Shown here piece after piece: positions 20,722 to 30,776 of a stretch of 64,000 bases of DNA. How positions within the stretch are numbered: the first letter of the stretch is position 1; every line of letters starts with the position of its first letter. The notes beneath the pieces are model-generated. The model saw only the letters and a program-made list of their open reading frames with translations. It was not told the DNA's origin and ran no database searches. The translations under genes were made by a program, and so were the position numbers. Location of the stretch: NCBI GenBank assembly GCA_040285825.1, contig JAUPSS010000009.1, positions 186,001 to 250,000 of the forward strand. The letters run 5' to 3'. Source of the DNA: Eukaryota sp. TZLM1-RC. Taxonomy: Eukaryota; Metamonada: BaSk clade.

Positions 20722-23718
20722 ATGACCTCTGCAGATGAATTATCTGATGCTTCCCTGTCCCCACTTTCTTCTTTTAATGAAGGGCGATATATGCAAAATT
20801 ACTCAAAGGAAATTATTGATACAGTACTTGATAGGCTACTGTTACTTCAAAAACATTACTTACTTGATCCTGATGACCCCAAAGACATCACCAAGATCTT
20901 GTTTGGTGAACGACATCGTGTCCTTATATATTTACATGGACTAGACCTAAATGACATTAAAATCTTTTCACGAGAACAAAAATGGACTCTGGACGAGGTT
21001 CGTTCTATAGTTGTACATTGCCTAAGTTTTCTTCATTCCCGCAACCTGATTGTGTCCTTAGACGATAATGCAGCAGTCTTTACCCCTTCTCTCTTTCCCC
21101 CAGAAATAAAGTATATATACAGCTTGGTAGAGAAAGCTATTGTCACTCTTAGGGCCTCTTCATTGGCTTATATGCTCAAAGACAAGCACAAACTCACCTA
21201 CATAATGAGGTTAGCCCCAAACAGTTCAAAGAAAAAACCTTATGAAGAAATGTTTAAAGAGGTTGGTATTGATCCAAATGTGATTTTTGTTTTGAAAATT
21301 AAGCGTTTTTGCCCCAGAATTTGCTATAGAATGATTAATACCGTGTGTCATGAGTTGGAAATTACTGCATCTTCCATTACTTGTAGTTCTAGAGGTGAAA
21401 ATGATGAAGATTTACCCTTAACTCAATTAATCTCCACTCCTCATTCAATTACAGCTAAGGATTGTTGGAGTCAATTGTCAAGTGAGGTGCAATGTTTTGT
21501 AGAAGAAAAGAAGCAAGATTCTAGTAGTGATGACTTTGAGGTTGACTTTGATGGGGGAGTTTCTGACTCTCAGGATGATGTCAACGGCAACTTGCTTGAT
21601 GGTGATTCTCACGTGATTGATGTTAAGGGTCAGCGTTCTGAAATGGTATTTAAAGGTGAAGAGAGTTTGGTTGGCCTTGAGCAATCATTAGATGATTTGA
21701 TTGATGATCACAGTAGTTCAGCACTTTTGGGAACAACAACGGCAACCAATCAATCAAAGCAAGAGGTTGACAGTTTAAAAGAACAAAGTTATCAATCAGA
21801 ATCAGAAATTGATAGTCCAGAGCCAATCAATCAATCAAATCAGGATGTTGACATTTTAAAAGAACAAAGTTATCAATCAGAATCAGAAATTGATAGTGTA
21901 GAGCCAATCAATCAATCAAATCAGGATGTTGACATTTTAAAAGAACAAAGTTATCAATCAGAATCAGAAATTGATAGTCCAGAGCCAATCAATCAATCAA
22001 AGCAAGAGGTTGACAGTTTAAAAGAACAAAGTTCTCAATCAAAATCAGAAATTGATAGTCCAGAGCCAATCAATCAATCAAATCAGGAGGTTGACATTTT
22101 AAAAGAACAAAGTTATCAATCAGAATCAGAAATTGATAGTCCAGAGCCAATCAATCAATCAAATCAGGAGGTTGACATTTTAAAAGAACAAAGTTATCAA
22201 TCAGAATCAGAAATTGATAGTCCAGAGCCAATCAATCAATCAAATCAGGAGGTTGACATTTTAAAAGAACAAAGTTATCAATCAGAATCAGAAATTAATA
22301 GTCCAGAGCCAATCAATCAATCAAATCAGGATGTTGACATTTTAAAAGAACAAAGTTATCAATCAGAATCAGAAATTGATAGTCCAGAGCCAATCAATCA
22401 ATCAAAGCAAGAGGTTGACAGTTTAAAAGAACAAAGTTCTCAATCAAAATCAGAAATTGATAGTCCAGAGCCAATCAATCAATCAAATCAGGAGGTTGAC
22501 ATTTTAAAAGAACAAAGTTATCAATCAGAATCAGAAATTGATAGTCCAGAGCCAATCAATCAATCAAATCAGGAGGTTGACATTTTAAAAGAACAAAGTT
22601 ATCAATCAGAATCAGAAATTGATAGTCCAGAGCCAATCAATCAATCAAATCAGGAGGTTGACATTTTAAAAGAACAAAGTTATCAATCAAAATCAGAAGT
22701 TGATAGTCCAGAGCCAATCAATCAATCAAATCAGGATGTTGACATTTTAAAAGAACAAAGTTCGTCTGGTTATGATTCTGGTTATGATTCTGGTTATGAT
22801 TCTGGTTATGATTCTGGTTATGATTCTTATAGTGGAACTTCACCCAGTCCTTATTCAAGTGACCATGACTTTTCACAAAGTCCAAGATCAAGGTTAATCA
22901 AATCTAGACTATCTGAGACCTCTCAACAATTTCCATCATCAACACAATCAAAAATGATTGATGATTCTCAACCTGATTGCATTCTCTCGTCTTCTTATAG
23001 TTACTATTCCTCCTATAATGATTATTCATATGAATATTACGATTCGTATGACTCTGAGACAAATTCAACCTCTCCTAGTTGCCAAATCATTTCTCCATTG
23101 GCATCACCATCACCCATCTTTGAACCAAAATCTCCTTTCGTTGAAGAGACAAAAGTTGGAGGCAATTCTGTTAGAGAGGTAAAGGAAAAATCTGTTGCTC
23201 CCAAAAAAGATAAAAAGAAGAAGAACATGAATAGAGAACTTGCTGCATTGTCATTTAATTCTGAAGAACTGAGTATTAGTGTACCTGAACAAATATCTAC
23301 AAGAAAGCCTCAAAGACGTACAACCAGAGCTCTAGTTAAAAAAGAATTAAACAAAAATGGTTCAAATTTAAGTGAAAAAAGGAAATTAGCAAAGAAGTCA
23401 ACCATGAAACAGGAATTAGCTTCTCTTTCTTACGAACCTAGATGTCGAAAAAGGTCTTCAAGTTCGACAAAGTCAAATAACCAAGGTAAGGAAATCAAAC
23501 CTAGAAAGAGACTAAAATCTAATCAAAATGGTTCCTCCACCAATGCAATCCTCGGAGATAATTATAACAATGAGGACAGAAGAAGATTAGTGCAGACTAA
23601 AATAGGTGATCATTTTAGGAGAAAGTCTAACCTTTCTGTTTATGAGAAAATTCATTTGGAATTAGCTAGTAGGGGGGTGTCTGTGGAACCTTTGATGAAG
23701 TGTAAAAGAGAATCTTGA
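20722..23718 (+). CDS. Acidic repeat protein with 12 x 27-residue repeats and a basic C-terminus
   Basis: The first ATG is at 20722 (an upstream in-frame TTG at 20710 is unlikely to be used), giving about 998 residues. Residues 1-225 form a helical folded-looking domain (IIDTVLDRLLLLQKHYLLDP, FSREQKWTLDEVRSIVVHCL) that I cannot assign. An acidic linker follows. Residues 349-672 are twelve 27-residue repeats built on VDILKEQSYQSESEIDSPEP followed by INQSNQE, then five GYDS units and a Tyr/Ser-rich stretch. The last 200 residues are strongly basic (KPQRRTTRALVKKELNK, RKRSSSSTKSNNQGK), suggesting nuclear localisation or nucleic-acid binding. No catalytic motif is seen. The dense Ser/Glu pattern resembles kinase CK2-type phosphorylation sites, which is an inference. 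Copy number of the repeat probably varies between strains. Confidence 0.8.
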   Translation: MTSADELSDASLSPLSSFNEGRYMQNYSKEIIDTVLDRLLLLQKHYLLDPDDPKDITKILFGERHRVLIYLHGLDLNDIKIFSREQKWTLDEVRSIVVHCLSFLHSRNLIVSLDDNAAVFTPSLFPPEIKYIYSLVEKAIVTLRASSLAYMLKDKHKLTYIMRLAPNSSKKKPYEEMFKEVGIDPNVIFVLKIKRFCPRICYRMINTVCHELEITASSITCSSRGENDEDLPLTQLISTPHSITAKDCWSQLSSEVQCFVEEKKQDSSSDDFEVDFDGGVSDSQDDVNGNLLDGDSHVIDVKGQRSEMVFKGEESLVGLEQSLDDLIDDHSSSALLGTTTATNQSKQEVDSLKEQSYQSESEIDSPEPINQSNQDVDILKEQSYQSESEIDSVEPINQSNQDVDILKEQSYQSESEIDSPEPINQSKQEVDSLKEQSSQSKSEIDSPEPINQSNQEVDILKEQSYQSESEIDSPEPINQSNQEVDILKEQSYQSESEIDSPEPINQSNQEVDILKEQSYQSESEINSPEPINQSNQDVDILKEQSYQSESEIDSPEPINQSKQEVDSLKEQSSQSKSEIDSPEPINQSNQEVDILKEQSYQSESEIDSPEPINQSNQEVDILKEQSYQSESEIDSPEPINQSNQEVDILKEQSYQSKSEVDSPEPINQSNQDVDILKEQSSSGYDSGYDSGYDSGYDSGYDSYSGTSPSPYSSDHDFSQSPRSRLIKSRLSETSQQFPSSTQSKMIDDSQPDCILSSSYSYYSSYNDYSYEYYDSYDSETNSTSPSCQIISPLASPSPIFEPKSPFVEETKVGGNSVREVKEKSVAPKKDKKKKNMNRELAALSFNSEELSISVPEQISTRKPQRRTTRALVKKELNKNGSNLSEKRKLAKKSTMKQELASLSYEPRCRKRSSSSTKSNNQGKEIKPRKRLKSNQNGSSTNAILGDNYNNEDRRRLVQTKIGDHFRRKSNLSVYEKIHLELASRGVSVEPLMKCKRES
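21766..22737 (+). repeat. Coding minisatellite, 12 x 81 bp
   Basis: Twelve complete 81 bp units in frame plus a partial thirteenth up to about 22760. Units 3-6 and 8-11 match as a block (SKQE/VDSLKEQSSQSK variant at units 4 and 9), so a 405 bp higher-order period is superimposed. Confidence 0.95.
22768..22827 (+). repeat. Coding microsatellite, 5 x 12 bp (GYDS)
   Basis: The unit GGTTATGATTCT is repeated exactly five times, in frame, immediately after the 81 bp array. Confidence 0.95.
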
Positions 23719-25788
23719 ATTTTTTTTTTCATTGTTTTTCTTTATTTTCATTGTTTTTCTTTATTTTCAATGTTTTTTTCTTTTTTTTGTTGTACATATT
23801 CACTTATTCCCGAACCAAAATAAATCAATAACAACCAATCAAAAATAAGTATCTAGTCATTTTATATATTTCATATAATATTTACTACCTAGTTCTTTTC
23901 CTTGTCCTGCTTTTCTCTGATTTTTTTGATGATTCCAACCAGTTTTATTGAATTAATCAATAATCTTAATGAATGTTTGATAATTGAATTAAAATGGAAA
24001 TCTTTGAAAAATATTCCCGATCTATTCCCGATCTATTGTATCATGTATTCGCATTGTGTATGTTTGTCATCAACAAACATATTTAGTAGTTAAATAGTTA
24101 ATTTAATAGTTAAATAGTTAATTTAATAGTTAAATAGTTAATTTAATAGTTGACAAACTGTCGTCAATCCTTACCTTTCAACGTTAATCAATAGTCTCAG
24201 AAATAAGGTTGGAGAATTTTTGGGCGCGAGTCTGAACAATACCACCTGGTGTGGAGCAAACATTACACCGCTTGCATTCAATTGATACAATATCACATTC
24301 TGTTCAATAGATTAGACTAAATTCTATTGTTGTGCTTTTCATATAGCTACTCATATGGTTTTCTCTGTCGTGGAGAATCCAATAATTGACTTATAATAAA
24401 TAATAATAAATAATTGATAATACTCACAAAATCCAAACGCACGACGAATTGAATTTTTTGTTCAATTATTTCAACCTTTATTAAACTTACACACTTGACA
24501 AAATTAACTCATAACTAATGGGACGAAATTCATTGAACCAAAATTTCCTCTGCAAAATCTTGATCTGCTTGCTGTCTAGATAAGGCTTCTCTAATTGGAT
24601 TGAAAAACCGAGGTAATCTATCAATAATGGCAAATTGAATTCGAGAGCGCCACAAAAGGATATCAAATCTTTTCATTGTTTTTCCTTGAACCATTTTTTG
24701 GAAATTATTGAAAAGAGTTATTGCATCATGTAATGAAGAACGATAAGTTATCAATTTCCAACAATTCAGAGCTCGACGCAAAATTTTATTAATGAATGTT
24801 GAATCTGAAAAGGAATTTAAATTTGGTTTAAATATGCTGCTACGTGTTGATGGCTTTCAAACGTCAATTAAAATTGCTTTTAGTGTACCCATAGATGGAG
24901 GTTATGGTAATAATTGGAGTGATGCGTTTTTGAAAACTTATTCTGATAAAATTGCTAAGTGTTCAATTTGAAAAGAATTAAATTTAATTAACCAAATTGT
25001 TCCTCTCGTTTTTTGTGTTCATGGGGGTTTTTACACTAAAACAAAAATACTGTTTGACCAATTTGGATGGAATGAGGTAGCAGTTGAAATTAGTTGTATC
25101 ATTTTGAAGAATAGCTTTAAATGCCACAGTGCTTTTAATTATATACTTCAAAAGATAAGAGAAGATCGTCAGTGATGGTGGTACTGCTATTTTAGTTTTC
25201 AAATAGTTTCTCCTCAATTGTTTTTGAAAACAACAACCACAAAACCAGTCACTATCTTACGCATTACAACACAACAACATGTTATAGAGCATGATTCATC
25301 AGCAACTTTGTTTAAACAAAAGCAGGTGACATAATTCAAGAAATAATTGTCCTCGCCTAATAATTAAGTTATACAGCTTAATTTTTAGTGAACTAAAATA
25401 GTATAATAAAATATTATTTAAAAAGGCAGCAAAGACGGGATTATTAATAAAATAGTATTTATTTAATGGTCAGGGATCGTAACGGACTAACATAGTGTTG
25501 TGATGTCTTTGATTCCTTTTGTTTGACAACCAGTTGCATTACCAAAGTTTATCATTGTTTTATCGTAATAATGTTGTAATTTAAGATCTCTCATTTCAAA
25601 AAGATGAACAATTTGAGATTGTGTCATTTGTTAAAACATGTATTAACAGAAACCTATAGAGAGGCTATTCAATATCATAAGTCAGAGTAATGTTGAAATC
25701 TTAGCTTAAATCATAGTTTTATTTAATAATCCCCACATTTAATCAGACACGCTATCAACACTTACACAAGAAAAAACAAAAAACCCGC
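23719..25788. other. 2.1 kb gene-poor spacer
   Basis: Contains a T-rich imperfect 19 bp tandem repeat at 23730-23778, the 20 bp array at 24091-24150, a 59-codon frame at 24792-24971 (+) and a non-ATG frame at 24530-24781 (-). Neither frame resembles a known family. No gene is supported here. Confidence 0.5.
24091..24150. repeat. AT-rich tandem repeat, 3 x 20 bp
   Basis: Three exact copies of TAAATAGTTAATTTAATAGT. Confidence 0.95.
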
Positions 25789-27036
25789 CTACCTACACTT
25801 TCGCTCAACTATAGTGGTGCCATGTTCTTGAAATTCTTGCTTTGAGATCCAAAGCTGATGGAAGGTATGCATACTGCCCAAGATTGAACCTCCAATCCAA
25901 CTGGTATAAGGTCTATCGAAATCTTCAAGAAAAGAAGTATTTTTCAGTCCCAAATGCTCCACTTCTAGCCCAAATCTCCTTGTAAAACCTCTCATCATGG
26001 ACGAACCCCCCGTCAGTATTATATTATTAGAAACACTTTTTCTGGTATCAGGGTCACATGAAGACAAGCAATGTCTAATAATATCCTGAATAGGTGCAAC
26101 AGAATTTAAATCACATTGGGGATTTACCTGTTGATAAAGGTAATCTTTAATAGTATTACTGAAAAATAATTCTGGAATATTAACTGAACAGGGTCCCATC
26201 TCAAGTAATTGGCCATCGGGAAGAACATAAGTGTGCAACGGGTTCGTGGACTTTGATGGCTGGTCAATAAAAGTCTCATTGACTAGGAAACAGCAAGACT
26301 TAATCTCTTGGAGTAGTAAATGGCGATGAAAATTTTCAAAGGAAGGTGAAATTCCATCAAGACCTAAATCAGATACTTGATATTGACCTGATGACGTGAT
26401 TTTCTTTGAAATTCTATAAAAAGGTTTTAGATTAAGCCGATGACTGACAAAGCTATCAAGGAGCTGAGAAAACATTGTGCCCCCTAATGGAGATCTTGCT
26501 ATGCACTTTTGAACGACTGATCCATCAAGGATAGGTGTAACAGACGTTCCACAAGATCCTATATCAACAACCAAACCAGAAGTCTTTCCATTGGCAAAAG
26601 CAGCCAGGACTGAGGTTTTGGCAAAATAAACTGCTGGAACATTAAAAGAATCAAACAGTAATTGACAGAGACGTTCTCTGTGGGAAATAGAGTTGTGGGA
26701 AGGTTCGGCGATGATAAGAGGTGATTCTTCAGGTATAATGCCAAGGTAGTTGAATATATACTTCCAATTCTGTTCAAGGCCCTCCCAATCGGCTATCAGC
26801 CCGGTGTGATCGAATGGAGAGCGTATTTCTGTATGGGGAAGACGAGTAGATAGAGTCAACTCACTGTTTATATAGGAGGAAGGGGTTGGTGAATTTTCGG
26901 AGAGACGTACACCATAAGCAGAAGGGGCAACGTAACGAGGAGCTTCATCTCCGGCATATCCAACTCTTGTAGTACAAACTCCAGCATCAATTACCACAGA
27001 GTGTATGTCAGTAGTGTGAAGCTTTGTATCAGCCAT
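25789..27036 (-). CDS. ARP4: Actin-related protein 4 (Arp4/ACTL6-type nuclear actin-related protein)
   Basis: ATG at 27036, 415 residues, full length for an Arp. The actin fold is clear: VVIDAGVCTTRVGYAGDEAP (phosphate 1 loop), PFDHTGLIADWEGLEQNW, IIAEPSHNSISHRERLCQLL, LVVDIGSCGTSVTPILDG (phosphate 2), ILTGGSSMMRGFTRRF and the terminal SWIGGSILGSMHTFHQLWIS with KQEFQEHG. The AKTSVLAAFANGKTSGLVVD stretch, the DWE.LEQNW phrase and the C-terminus are closer to Arp4/ACTL6 than to conventional actin. Arp4 is a shared subunit of SWI/SNF, INO80/SWR1 and NuA4 chromatin complexes in the nucleus; that role is from the family. It is transcribed divergently from the CFAP57 gene over 174 bp, so the two share an upstream region. 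Confidence 0.82.
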   Translation of the reverse strand: MADTKLHTTDIHSVVIDAGVCTTRVGYAGDEAPRYVAPSAYGVRLSENSPTPSSYINSELTLSTRLPHTEIRSPFDHTGLIADWEGLEQNWKYIFNYLGIIPEESPLIIAEPSHNSISHRERLCQLLFDSFNVPAVYFAKTSVLAAFANGKTSGLVVDIGSCGTSVTPILDGSVVQKCIARSPLGGTMFSQLLDSFVSHRLNLKPFYRISKKITSSGQYQVSDLGLDGISPSFENFHRHLLLQEIKSCCFLVNETFIDQPSKSTNPLHTYVLPDGQLLEMGPCSVNIPELFFSNTIKDYLYQQVNPQCDLNSVAPIQDIIRHCLSSCDPDTRKSVSNNIILTGGSSMMRGFTRRFGLEVEHLGLKNTSFLEDFDRPYTSWIGGSILGSMHTFHQLWISKQEFQEHGTTIVERKCR

Positions 27037-27210
27037 GAAGGTATGTTCTAGTTTAGCAAGTCCAAAATGTAATGTGTGTTTGTGTTTAGTTTTATTGATT
27101 CTTTATCAATACTAAAAAGGTCTTCAAGGAACCTTCCGTTTTAGTGAAGCCTGTTCCCAACCCTTTACATTTCTTCTATCCCTTGAACTTTCTATCAAAC
27201 CATTTACCTG

Positions 27211-30200
27211 ATGGATGTTTCTAAAGTGTATGGTCTGGATTCCACCAAAAATCTAGAATTCAGTACCGACTCCATCATTTATGCAGCAGGCAATGTTATC
27301 ACTGTTGTCAATCCTGAGGAGGACTCTCAAAACTTTCTCACAGCATACCATAATGATTCATTTATCTCTTGTTATACAGTCTCTACAAACAAACGATATG
27401 CTGCTGTTGCTGAGTTCAATGGAGAACGATCTTCCCTTAGCATTTGGGATCTTTTCAACTTAAAACGCAAGAAGTTCTTCACGGTTCCGGAACTTGTACA
27501 TGGCAAGGTAATCTCCATGGCTTTCTCTCCTGACTGCAGGGTGCTTATCACCCTCTCTTCTGCCCCTGATCACCTCATTTGCTACATACCTTGGGAAAAG
27601 GGAAAGGTATCTGCATCCTTGAAGAATGTCGTCTCTCAAAACACTTCACTTTCACATCTTGCCATCTCCCCCACCAATGCTGACGGCTCCCTCTTCCTCG
27701 TCTGTGGCAATGGTCTCTTTCGCATACTTCGCTATGCCCCCGGTGAACTCTCTCTTCGTCTTGCCCATGGTGGTTTGGTCGGGTTGAAGAAGGAGCATCA
27801 TGGTTTTACCTGTGCAGAATGGGTGAATGATGACGTCATCATTGTTGGAACCAAGTTGGGAGAGCTTCACTTATTGGAAAAGGGTCAATATGTCCAATCA
27901 CTTACCGATGCCCCTTTGGATGGGAAACCAATTGTTAGGATCATGACTTGCTCTAAGGGGTTTTTAACTGTTTCCTATTCTGGAATGTATATTTTTGAAC
28001 TTGTCGACAATCAACCAACCTTGATTAGAACGGGAGCTATGAATAATTCCATTCAACAGTTTGCTCTTTCTCCTTCCGAAGAATCTTTTGCAGTCATCAA
28101 CAACACATCACAAATTCCTTTACTCTACAGGTTCTCATCAGAAGAATTAATTTCTGAGGAAAATGGGTTATTGTTATGGAAGTTCTCGAACGGCTTATCT
28201 TCAATGTTGCTAGGATTGAATGACTTATACTCTGAAGCTATTGTTACTTTTAGTTTTCACCCTTCTTTTACTTATATAGCAGTCTCTTTGTTTAGTAAGT
28301 TGGTGATTTTGTTGATAACGTTTGAAGGTTTCATTGAAGTTCATGAGTTTGGGAACTTGGCAAATTCAAGTAGTGTCGAATGGTCAAAAGATGGGTCATT
28401 ATTAGCAGTAGCTCACAAATGCCACGTCAGCATTCTTTCCTTTTCAAGTGCCACGTCACCTTTTCCTGAGAAGCACGTGTCCAAATCTCTACCTTCTCCT
28501 CATTTAATTACCAGTATAAGGGCTCACTCCACTAGTGAAGTCTGTAGTTTAAGCTTTAATTCTTGCTCTAATAGTGTTGTTGCTGGTTGTCGTGATGGTG
28601 CAGTTGTTTCCTTGGAATTCAACGGAATTGAGTTAATTAAGAAGAAAATGTTTGTCTCTGAAAATTGCGAATTAATCGCAATTGAACAATACGACGACTG
28701 TGTCTTTGTACTGTCAAAGGATGGAGTCTTGAAAAGTCTTTTGGATTTTGATCTACATCACGAGATTGAGCTTTCAGTGATCCCTACTTGTATGTGTCTC
28801 GTGTCACCACCAAGTCACTCGAATTATTTGGCAATTGGATCAGATGATGGATCAGTTACCTTTGTTTCAATACCTTTAGGTCCTGCATCTCAGATTTTGA
28901 CACACAATACCCATTCTCAATCAGTTTTTTCACTCATTTATGATTGTTTTGATCACAAATTAATATCAAGTTCTCTTGATGGCTCTGTATTTGAATACAA
29001 ATTTAAAAAATCTTTTGAGAATCAGTCGCTTTTAGCTGGATGTGTGATAGTCCCATGTACCTTACTAAACCAGTCAAGTAAACAAGTTTGTGAATTAATA
29101 AGTGAGATTGATTCAATTCAACAGAATCATCTATTTGAAACTACATTAAGAAATGAAGGCTTCAACGTCAAGCTGAGAGAAAAAGAGGAAGAATTAAGTG
29201 AAGAATTGGCAAGTGAAGAACGCAAATTCAATGATTTGGAGGCGACTCAATTAGAACTAAATAAGGAACATAACAACCAAGTCAATAAGCTCAAACTGCT
29301 TCACAACCAAACCGTTAACCAAATGAAGGAAGCATTTGATGCCAGGGCTATTCATGACCAAAATTTGGAAGAAGAATTAATTAAATCAATTGGGGAAATC
29401 AAGGACCATCATGATGAAAGGGTTAAGGTCTTAAAGGAGGAGCATAGGAGTAAATTAACTAGCTTATTTTCGGAATTTTTAATGAGGAAAGAGGAAGATG
29501 AATTAGTAATGGAAAACATGAAAAAAACCCTCCAGGAATTGGTTGGTAAACACGACACTGATTACAGTTTGATTGAAAAGAAGATTGAAAAAGAAAGCAT
29601 GGACTTAGTCAAGGAGTTTCAATCGAAAATTGTTCAAGAAAAATCAATGGTTGAGGCTCTCGTCAAGGAAAATGAAGCATTAAAAGCCGAATATAGTAAA
29701 GTTGAGCAGGATCTGTTGGCCAAAAGGGACGAAGTTGAGAGTCTTCACGAAGAACAAGAAAAACATTTGGCTGAAATTGAAAAAATCAACAAGGAGAAGG
29801 CTTCCTTGGCTAGAGAAATAAGGGAACGAAACTCAACCATTGAGGAAAAAGAACTTCGCGCATTGGAGCTTAAAAAGAAGAACCAAGAATTAGGCAAGTT
29901 TAGATTTGTCTTAAACTTTAAAATAGACGAGTTAGTTCAAGAGCTTGAGCCCTACGAAGCTCAGGTTATGGAATGTAGGGAACAGATTAAGCACATGGAG
30001 GATGAGCTCCATGACCACAGTCAACGATTAGCTGAACTGAAGTCTGTTAACCAAGACCTGCAAATGAGGATTTCAGCCACTAAAAGTGCGATTAATGATC
30101 ATTTAGAAAAGAAATCAGTATTAGAAGAGTTGATTAATGTTTTGGATGCAGATTTAAAGGTCATCATCAACAATCTCGACAATCCAAAAAAGACGAAACA

Positions 30201-30624
30201 ATCAATCCTATCCCTCTACAGATACTATGTAACTCAAGAAAGTGCCATTCCTGGGGTAAAGGTAACTTCGGTTTTGGCAAATTCGTCAAGTTTTAATCTT
30301 CACCGCCATTTGCACCAAACTCAACGTACGTGTACTACTCTTGGTAACATGTCTAACAAAACACAGACAAAATTTCAAAAAGACCGAGCTAGATTACTCC
30401 ATGAGAATACAGTACTCACTGAATGTCTCAATGAACTTCGTAGGGAGTTCATTTCTTTTGGTGTTTCCAATAGTGCAAAGAGTGCTCCTTCAAGTGACCA
30501 GTTAACAAGGGAAATTGAAATGCAATCAGTAACTATTAAAAGATTAGAAAAAAGATTGGCTGAGGTAGAAAACCAAAGGCCTAGGTCGAGGTCAAAGTTA
30601 CCACCTTTAAGTTCGCCTGTTTGA
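27211..30624 (+). CDS. CFAP57: CFAP57-like cilia- and flagella-associated protein (WD40 + coiled coil)
   Basis: ATG at 27211, 1137 residues, close to the roughly 1250 residues of animal CFAP57. Residues 1-610 are WD40-like repeats forming two propellers (SLSIWDLFNLKRKKFF, VISMAFSPDCRVLITLSS, VEWSKDGSLLAVAHKCHVSI, CSLSFNSCSNSVVAGCRDGA). From about 640 to 1130 the protein is a nearly continuous coiled coil (LREKEEELSEELASEERKFN onwards), ending with LHENTVLTECLNELRREFI as in the family. CFAP57 helps assemble inner dynein arms of motile axonemes. Its presence indicates that the organism makes a motile cilium or flagellum. Other WD40-coiled-coil ciliary proteins (for example CFAP43/44) are alternatives, but domain order and tail favour CFAP57. 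Confidence 0.82.
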   Translation: MDVSKVYGLDSTKNLEFSTDSIIYAAGNVITVVNPEEDSQNFLTAYHNDSFISCYTVSTNKRYAAVAEFNGERSSLSIWDLFNLKRKKFFTVPELVHGKVISMAFSPDCRVLITLSSAPDHLICYIPWEKGKVSASLKNVVSQNTSLSHLAISPTNADGSLFLVCGNGLFRILRYAPGELSLRLAHGGLVGLKKEHHGFTCAEWVNDDVIIVGTKLGELHLLEKGQYVQSLTDAPLDGKPIVRIMTCSKGFLTVSYSGMYIFELVDNQPTLIRTGAMNNSIQQFALSPSEESFAVINNTSQIPLLYRFSSEELISEENGLLLWKFSNGLSSMLLGLNDLYSEAIVTFSFHPSFTYIAVSLFSKLVILLITFEGFIEVHEFGNLANSSSVEWSKDGSLLAVAHKCHVSILSFSSATSPFPEKHVSKSLPSPHLITSIRAHSTSEVCSLSFNSCSNSVVAGCRDGAVVSLEFNGIELIKKKMFVSENCELIAIEQYDDCVFVLSKDGVLKSLLDFDLHHEIELSVIPTCMCLVSPPSHSNYLAIGSDDGSVTFVSIPLGPASQILTHNTHSQSVFSLIYDCFDHKLISSSLDGSVFEYKFKKSFENQSLLAGCVIVPCTLLNQSSKQVCELISEIDSIQQNHLFETTLRNEGFNVKLREKEEELSEELASEERKFNDLEATQLELNKEHNNQVNKLKLLHNQTVNQMKEAFDARAIHDQNLEEELIKSIGEIKDHHDERVKVLKEEHRSKLTSLFSEFLMRKEEDELVMENMKKTLQELVGKHDTDYSLIEKKIEKESMDLVKEFQSKIVQEKSMVEALVKENEALKAEYSKVEQDLLAKRDEVESLHEEQEKHLAEIEKINKEKASLAREIRERNSTIEEKELRALELKKKNQELGKFRFVLNFKIDELVQELEPYEAQVMECREQIKHMEDELHDHSQRLAELKSVNQDLQMRISATKSAINDHLEKKSVLEELINVLDADLKVIINNLDNPKKTKQSILSLYRYYVTQESAIPGVKVTSVLANSSSFNLHRHLHQTQRTCTTLGNMSNKTQTKFQKDRARLLHENTVLTECLNELRREFISFGVSNSAKSAPSSDQLTREIEMQSVTIKRLEKRLAEVENQRPRSRSKLPPLSSPV

Positions 30625-30776
30625 GTCTGTTTGAGTGTTTTTTTTTATTTAATTTACAGTGATTATTTTTTGCTTGATAATTCTATTAATTTTATGAATT
30701 TTTATTGTATTCTATTGTAAAATATTATCATTATTAATGTATTTATAATAAATTAATTTTTTTTATTGCTTTTCCA

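Noticed and set aside
21766-22737. Regular 81 bp repeats could suggest a CRISPR-like array
   Set aside because: Units are contiguous without spacers, lie in frame inside a long coding region and translate to a conserved 27-residue repeat. This is a coding minisatellite.
24530-24781. 83-codon minus-strand frame
   Set aside because: It opens on TTG directly after stops, has no ATG, and I recognise no domain. It could be a decayed fragment.
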